Part shown: in pieces, positions 59,826 to 64,000 of the stretch | Layout: every line of letters begins with the position of its first letter | Numbering within the stretch: position 1 is the stretch's first letter | Origin: Imbricaverruca yamaguchii | Lineage: Eukaryota; Arthropoda; Thecostraca; Neoverrucidae | Reading direction: 5' to 3' | NCBI GenBank assembly: GCA_034440575.1 | Contig: JAOTOL010001624.1 | Coordinates: 1,507,501-1,571,500 of the forward strand | Length of the DNA stretch: 64,000 bases | Notes under the pieces: model-generated | What the model was told of the DNA's origin: nothing | What the model saw: the letters and a program-made list of their open reading frames with translations, nothing else | The model's database searches: none | Program-made: the position numbers and the translations under genes

Positions 59826-60255
59826 CCTGGTCGGCCCTGTCCGGAGTGGAGTGTCGCTCCGGTGCTCGGCCTACGGTCGGCCCTGTCCGGAGTGGAGTGT
59901 CGCTCCGGTGCTCGACCCACGGTCGGCCCTGTCCGGAGTGGAGTGTCGCTCCGGTGCTCGGCCTACGGTCGGCCCTGTCCGGAGTGGAGTGTCGCTCCGG
60001 TGCTCGGTCTGCGGTCAGCCCTGTCCGGAGTGGAGTGTCGCTCCGGTGCTCGACCCACGGTCGGCCCTGTCCGGAGTGGAGTGTCGCTCCGGTGCTCGGT
60101 CTGCGGTCAGCCCTGTCCGGAGTGGAGTGTCGCTCCGGTGCTCGGCCTACGGTCGGCCCTGTCCGGAGTGGAGTGTCGCTCCGGTGCTCAGCCTACGGTC
60201 GGCCCTGTCCGGAGTGGAGTGTCGCTCCGGTGCTCGGCCTACGGTCGACCCGTCC
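59826..60255. repeat. 46-bp minisatellite
   Basis: About 9 copies of a 46-bp unit containing GGTCGGCCCTGTCCGGAGTG and GAGTGTCGCTCCGGTGCTC. Three variants of the last part (CGGCCTAC, CGACCCAC, CGGTCTGC) alternate in pairs, pointing to growth by duplicating blocks of two or more units. Each unit holds a near-palindrome (TCCGGAGTGG...GCTCCGG). Long frames across it are artefacts. Confidence 0.95.
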
Positions 60256-60689
60256 TGGAGTTCGGCCGAAGGTCCGGAGGTAGCCGTCCCTACCTGAGTG
60301 AGGTATGGCGTGGCGGCGCAATTGATCTTTGTCTCGTCGACGGCAGCTCAGCCTGTCTCAGTCAGCTTCGAGACTGGTTCGGGCCCTCTTCTCCACTGTG
60401 GTGGGCCTGTTTCGCCGTTCGTATTCTCGCCGTCGCCGCAGAGGTTAGCCCGCTCTCTTGTCGAGTTCTCTCACCTGCCACCACGGGGCGATTGCCTCTC
60501 TTCTCGCTACGCTTCTTCACCGTACCCAACTCTGTTCATCGTTGCGCTGTGCCTCCTGAAGTCGCGGCTCGTCACAAGGGATGCCCTGCACTCGACAGGT
60601 GCGGCTGATGTACCCTCTCGCCAAGCGGTCCACCGAGGTGGAGTCCCACTCTGCGATGCCACCGGACCGCAGTCTCACCTTCTCACCCG

Positions 60690-60900
60690 GTGGTCCCACC
60701 GGGCCGTCCTCTCACCCTACGGCTCCACCTGCGGGAGCGTCTTCTCACCCTGCAGTGCCACCTTCTCCCCCTGCGCTCCCACCAGGCCGTCCTCTCACCC
60801 TGCGGCTCCACCTGCGGCAGGGTCTTCTCACCCTTCTGGTACCACCTTCTCACACTCGGCGGTCTCACCGGGCTGTGTCACCTCTCTCGCTCCTCGGCGG
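60690..60900. repeat. degenerate repeat of about 84 bp
   Basis: About two and a half copies of a unit with CGTCCTCTCACCCT, CGGCTCCACCTGCGG and GTCTTCTCACCCT. Unit borders are blurred by shorter internal repeats. Confidence 0.65.
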
Positions 60901-61735
60901 CCGTGCACCGGTCCCACGGGGCCGCGTCGCTAAGCAGTGCCGCCCCTCTCCCCGGCCGTCGGCGGTCGGATGCCGGTCCCAGCGGGGCGTGTCGAGGTCG
61001 ACGCGACCCTGCGTCGGCGACCAGCTGGCCGACTGTGGCGGCGGCGCCCGGCCTGTTTATCAGTATTTTGCCGACGGTTACTATAGGCGACCGGCCGGGC
61101 CGGCTCGTGTCGTATCGACCGCCGCCGGCAGCCAATGGCGACGCCCTGCCGCCGTCCTGGCGTCGGCGTGACGCCCGTCGTCACGGGAGCGTCACGACAC
61201 CCCGGCCGTCTAAATGTCGTCACGCGCGTCGCCACGGAAGCGTCAGCACGCGCAGGCTGTCTGCCGGTGACGCGCGTCGTCACGAGACCGGCGTGACGCT
61301 CCGACAGTTTGACAGGTGACGCAGGTGCAGTCCAGCCAGGACGGCCGCTGTGCCCGGCCTCCCGGGCGGGTGGTCGCCTTCGGTCTGGCAGCGTACAGTT
61401 AACAGACGGGCTGTGGGTGTGACTTTCCGGTGAACGCACCGGGGCTGAACAATGCTTAAGCAGGGCGCAGGCCAAGTCGCACGCAGAGTTCTGTTTTCAA
61501 GACAATTTCATTCATTCGTCCGCTTAGAACTGTCTGTGAACGCAGCGCTCGACGTAGATCTGATGTTAATTTGAATAATTCAGTCGGCGTCGACTGCAAG
61601 CTTGGCAGAGTTGTACATCCCTCATTTGTTTCCGCAAGCAATTCATAGATCAAGCTAATTCAAGACGGGGTCCATAGGTCTGTGCGAATGTATGTTCAGG
61701 ACATGCAAAGTTCCTTTTTTGTGTGGTAATGCTTC
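60901..61735. other. CpG-rich block, then AT-rich flank
   Basis: From 60900 to about 61320 the sequence is strongly CpG-rich with recurring CGTCACG, ACGCGCGTCG and GTGACGC words. After that it is ordinary. No exon recognised. Confidence 0.4.
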
Positions 61736-61737
61736 TT

Positions 61738-61900
61738 ATCGGCTGGTTGGTTGTGGTTTTATGGCGCACTCAGCAGCTGAAGCCATGAGGCGTCGCTTGC
61801 CTCTCACCGTGGTAGAAAGGGCGGGTATTCGGGGAATCGAACCTCGTACCTTTCACGTGCCAGCCGCTAGCACCGAGCTACCGACACCTTGGTCGTGTTG
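61738..61900 (-). mobile_element. tRNA-derived SINE, complete (minus strand)
   Basis: Read on the minus strand: A box GGTAGCTCGGTGC, B box GAGGTTCGATTCCCCG, body with AAGCGACGCCTCATGGC and tail GTGCGCCATAAAACCAC, then CAACCAACCAGCC. Both promoter boxes are close to consensus, making it one of the freshest SINEs here. The tail matches the family at 6411, but the head derives from a different tRNA. Confidence 0.78.
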
Positions 61901-62042
61901 GGTATCATGTCAAGTTTTAGCGGTTGCAAATTGTGTGAATGTCATAAATCATATTAGGTTATATCATCAGTTAATTGAAATGATCAGATTTTTAAACCAA
62001 GGTCTGTGAAGCAATCGATTAAGCCAGAAGGGCAAGCACAAT

Positions 62043-62360
62043 CTAGGTTGTATCCCGTGTGTTTTTAACAAGTAAAAAATGTTCAGAAAATGAGTGGTCG
62101 GCTTTCTTTCCCAATAGTTTCTCCACTGACAACAGCTGCATGACAATACCCTCAATGTGTTTCATATTTGAAGCCTTAGTTACTACCTTAGTGCGAATAA
62201 TTATTTCTTTCAATTTTGCCTGTTCATAAGCTTGTTCCCAAACATTTTCCACAAGCTCCTGGTGTCGCCTCTTGCACGCCTCATTCCAGCAACAGAGATG
62301 TCCATGGCTTTCAGTCTGGCCCAGACTTGTATCTCTACCTTCATGGAATATCTCACCCAT
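62043..62360 (-). CDS. short AT-rich open frame, unassigned
   Basis: An ATG-initiated frame of 105 codons reading CCWNEACKRRHQELVENVWE, LKEIIIRTKVVTKASNM and ADHSFSEHFLLVKNTRDTT. It looks like a helical, charged protein and not a low-complexity artefact. Codon use is AT-rich, like the LINE and unlike the host exons, which suggests a mobile-element remnant. No family recognised and no neighbours in the same frame. Confidence 0.3.
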   Translation of the reverse strand: MGEIFHEGRDTSLGQTESHGHLCCWNEACKRRHQELVENVWEQAYEQAKLKEIIIRTKVVTKASNMKHIEGIVMQLLSVEKLLGKKADHSFSEHFLLVKNTRDTT

Positions 62361-63515
62361 CCTCTAATATATCCAAGCAAAAGAACATAACATGCCCAAA
62401 GGTGGGAAAATCGAATATAGCCTAAACCACCGATGCTATGTCATTGTCTGAGGACTAGCTGTTTCCTCCGTAACCTTGAACTTGAGCTACTCAAAGACAG
62501 CCCAGTATCTCAGAGGCACCAGTCTCGGATATGCCTATTGTTCCACATTAATATGATACATTTACTTAGGTCAGAATACGCTCGAACTAAACATTCATCT
62601 TGAAATATTGTTCGCTTTTCGAAGTCAATGTATTTCCTGATAGGATTGATTATTAAAAGCATATTATGGCTACCAGGGTTAATAGTGCATTATAACGTCA
62701 CTTTCTTTATATCTAGTTGCATGCAACGTTACACAAACCTGCCTAAAGTACCCAGGAATGGATGCTAATATATGTCTACATAGATGAACATACGGTCTTT
62801 GATGCATTGAGTTAGCTTAGCATCACCAATTCAGACAGCAGCCTTTTCGGAAAAGCTAAATCTGAATGTTGATACAACTTCTCTTCTCGGGTCCAAAATC
62901 ACAACTCGTGCACAGAACCGAACGAACCGAAACATGCGGTCTCAATCGATGTCAATTCGAACCTTCTCCATTGAACTATCAGCTATTCCCGACGCGTCGC
63001 AGATTTGGTGTCCATGTGCAGCATAAAACCACCCAGAAAAGCATACAGCGCAAACATGAAATATGGTTGTAATGCACGCACGTGACACACAATAGTCCGA
63101 TGATTGACGTTTCGATCGAAGGTGACGTCATCTGCACGATAGTGCGAAGAGCCTACTTCGTGCGTGCAGCGCGCTTCACGTGCCCGTGCACCACGATGCC
63201 AGTCCCGTATTGACGCCGGAGGCGCGCGGCTGCGGTGGGCTGGAGCCGCAGCTAAACCTGCCCTGCCCGGCCGTTGTCTAATCGATGAGTCGACGGGCTC
63301 AACCGTACTCCGACTCGGCTAATCGACTCCACACCGAGTTATCGCCATCGCCAGGCTGCGGTGAAACTGCGGCCAACTGTTGGTGGCTCAAACACGGACA
63401 GCTGAGCACCTGTTTGTTGGTTATGTGAGTTTCGGGGCACTTCCGCCCGGCTCGGATCGCTCGCGACCCGGGTGGGCGGCTGAACAGCCTGACCAGCGAC
63501 GTGTTAGCTTCCTCT
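62361..63515. other. no gene seen
   Basis: AT-rich up to about 63110, then GC-rich. Open frames are short. Confidence 0.5.
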
Positions 63516-63519
63516 CTGG

Positions 63520-63725
63520 CTGCGGGTGCTGAAGCAGCTGCGGGTGCTGAAGCAGCTGCGGGTGCTGAAGCAGCTGCGGGTGCTGAAGCAGCTGCGGGTG
63601 CTGAAGCAGCTGCGGGTGCTGAAGCAGCTGCGGGTGTTGAAGCAGCTGCGGGTGCTGAAGCAGCTGCGGGTGCTGAAGCAGCTGCGGGTGCTGAAGCAGC
63701 TGCGGGTGTTGAAGCAGCTGTGGGC
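63520..63725. repeat. 18-bp minisatellite
   Basis: About 11 nearly perfect copies of GCTGCGGGTGCTGAAGCA (with GTTGAAGCA in two). It contains CTGCAG-like and CAGCTG palindromes at the unit joints. It encodes Ala/Glu/Gly or Leu/Lys/Arg repeats that are artefacts. Confidence 0.95.
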
Positions 63726-63738
63726 ACCACACATGCAA

Positions 63739-64000
63739 CAGGGGCGGATCCAGGAATTGCTGTGTGGCACTTGTCTGGAGAGGCGCCATTTCTTCTGAGG
63801 GGCGCCACTGCGACTGCACCTGGATGAAAGCCTTTTCCTTACAAGAAGCGAGTCTAACCGAAAATAAAATTCCAGGGGAAAACTGGTGCACTCGAGCACA
63901 CCGGCGACTATCATCTTTTCCTCCTAGAGCAGAGCCTCCGGCTGGACAAGTATCAAAGGGGAGGGGAAGCGGTGTGTTCGAGACTTCTCGGAGGGGTGCC
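63739..64000. mobile_element. hAT-like element, left end, runs off the window
   Basis: It starts CAGGGGCGGATCCAGG, the terminus pattern also found in reverse at 26459 and in a variant at 50854. It begins 14 bp after the 18-bp satellite. No transposase frame is visible in the part present. Confidence 0.5.

Overview
The window is animal nuclear DNA with spliced genes that use GT-AG introns. It carries no bacterial-style operons, no rRNA genes and no convincing functional tRNA gene. Gene content (a CDK-like kinase of the CDKL type and a cytosolic sulfotransferase), a CR1-type LINE, tRNA-derived SINEs, small hAT-like elements and very GC-rich third codon positions in the host exons point to an invertebrate. 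I infer an arthropod, possibly a crustacean, but the sequence alone does not prove it.

Layout. 1-1.6 kb: a 55-bp minisatellite cut by the window edge. 3.67-3.89 kb: a probable last exon on the minus strand. 8.0-19.4 kb: the last three exons of an unrecognised plus-strand gene (241 residues visible); its introns hold a decayed non-LTR retrotransposon (12.5-13.95 kb), SINE tails and several satellites. 19.4-33.8 kb: mostly satellites (23-, 29-, 24- and 9-bp units, the last 1.7 kb long), GC-rich blocks and one probable minus-strand last exon at 24.6 kb. 33.8-35.8 kb: a complete three-exon sulfotransferase gene, plus strand, 339 aa. 36.3-50.75 kb: a six-exon CDKL1/4-like kinase gene, minus strand, about 355 aa, whose exons I could join in phase. 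The two genes are convergent and their candidate poly(A) signals lie about 30 bp apart. 51.4-53 kb: satellites including a TA tract. 54.3-58.2 kb: a frameshifted CR1-like LINE with an esterase-type ORF1 and an EN-RT ORF2. 58.5-64 kb: further satellites, a SINE, a short AT-rich ORF and the start of a hAT-like element.

The most unusual signal is in the kinase gene. Two tandem arrays are built from its own exon-intron junctions. One (about 74-bp unit, 10 clear copies plus 2 decayed) repeats the exon 4 splice acceptor together with the start of exon 4, including the activation-loop codons. The other (65-70-bp unit, 4 copies) repeats the end of exon 2 with its splice donor. Elsewhere, arrays start or end within a few to about 20 bases of splice sites (8019, 24752, 34612). 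By my count tandem repeats fill roughly one sixth of the window, and most long open reading frames here are artefacts of repeats whose unit is a multiple of three.
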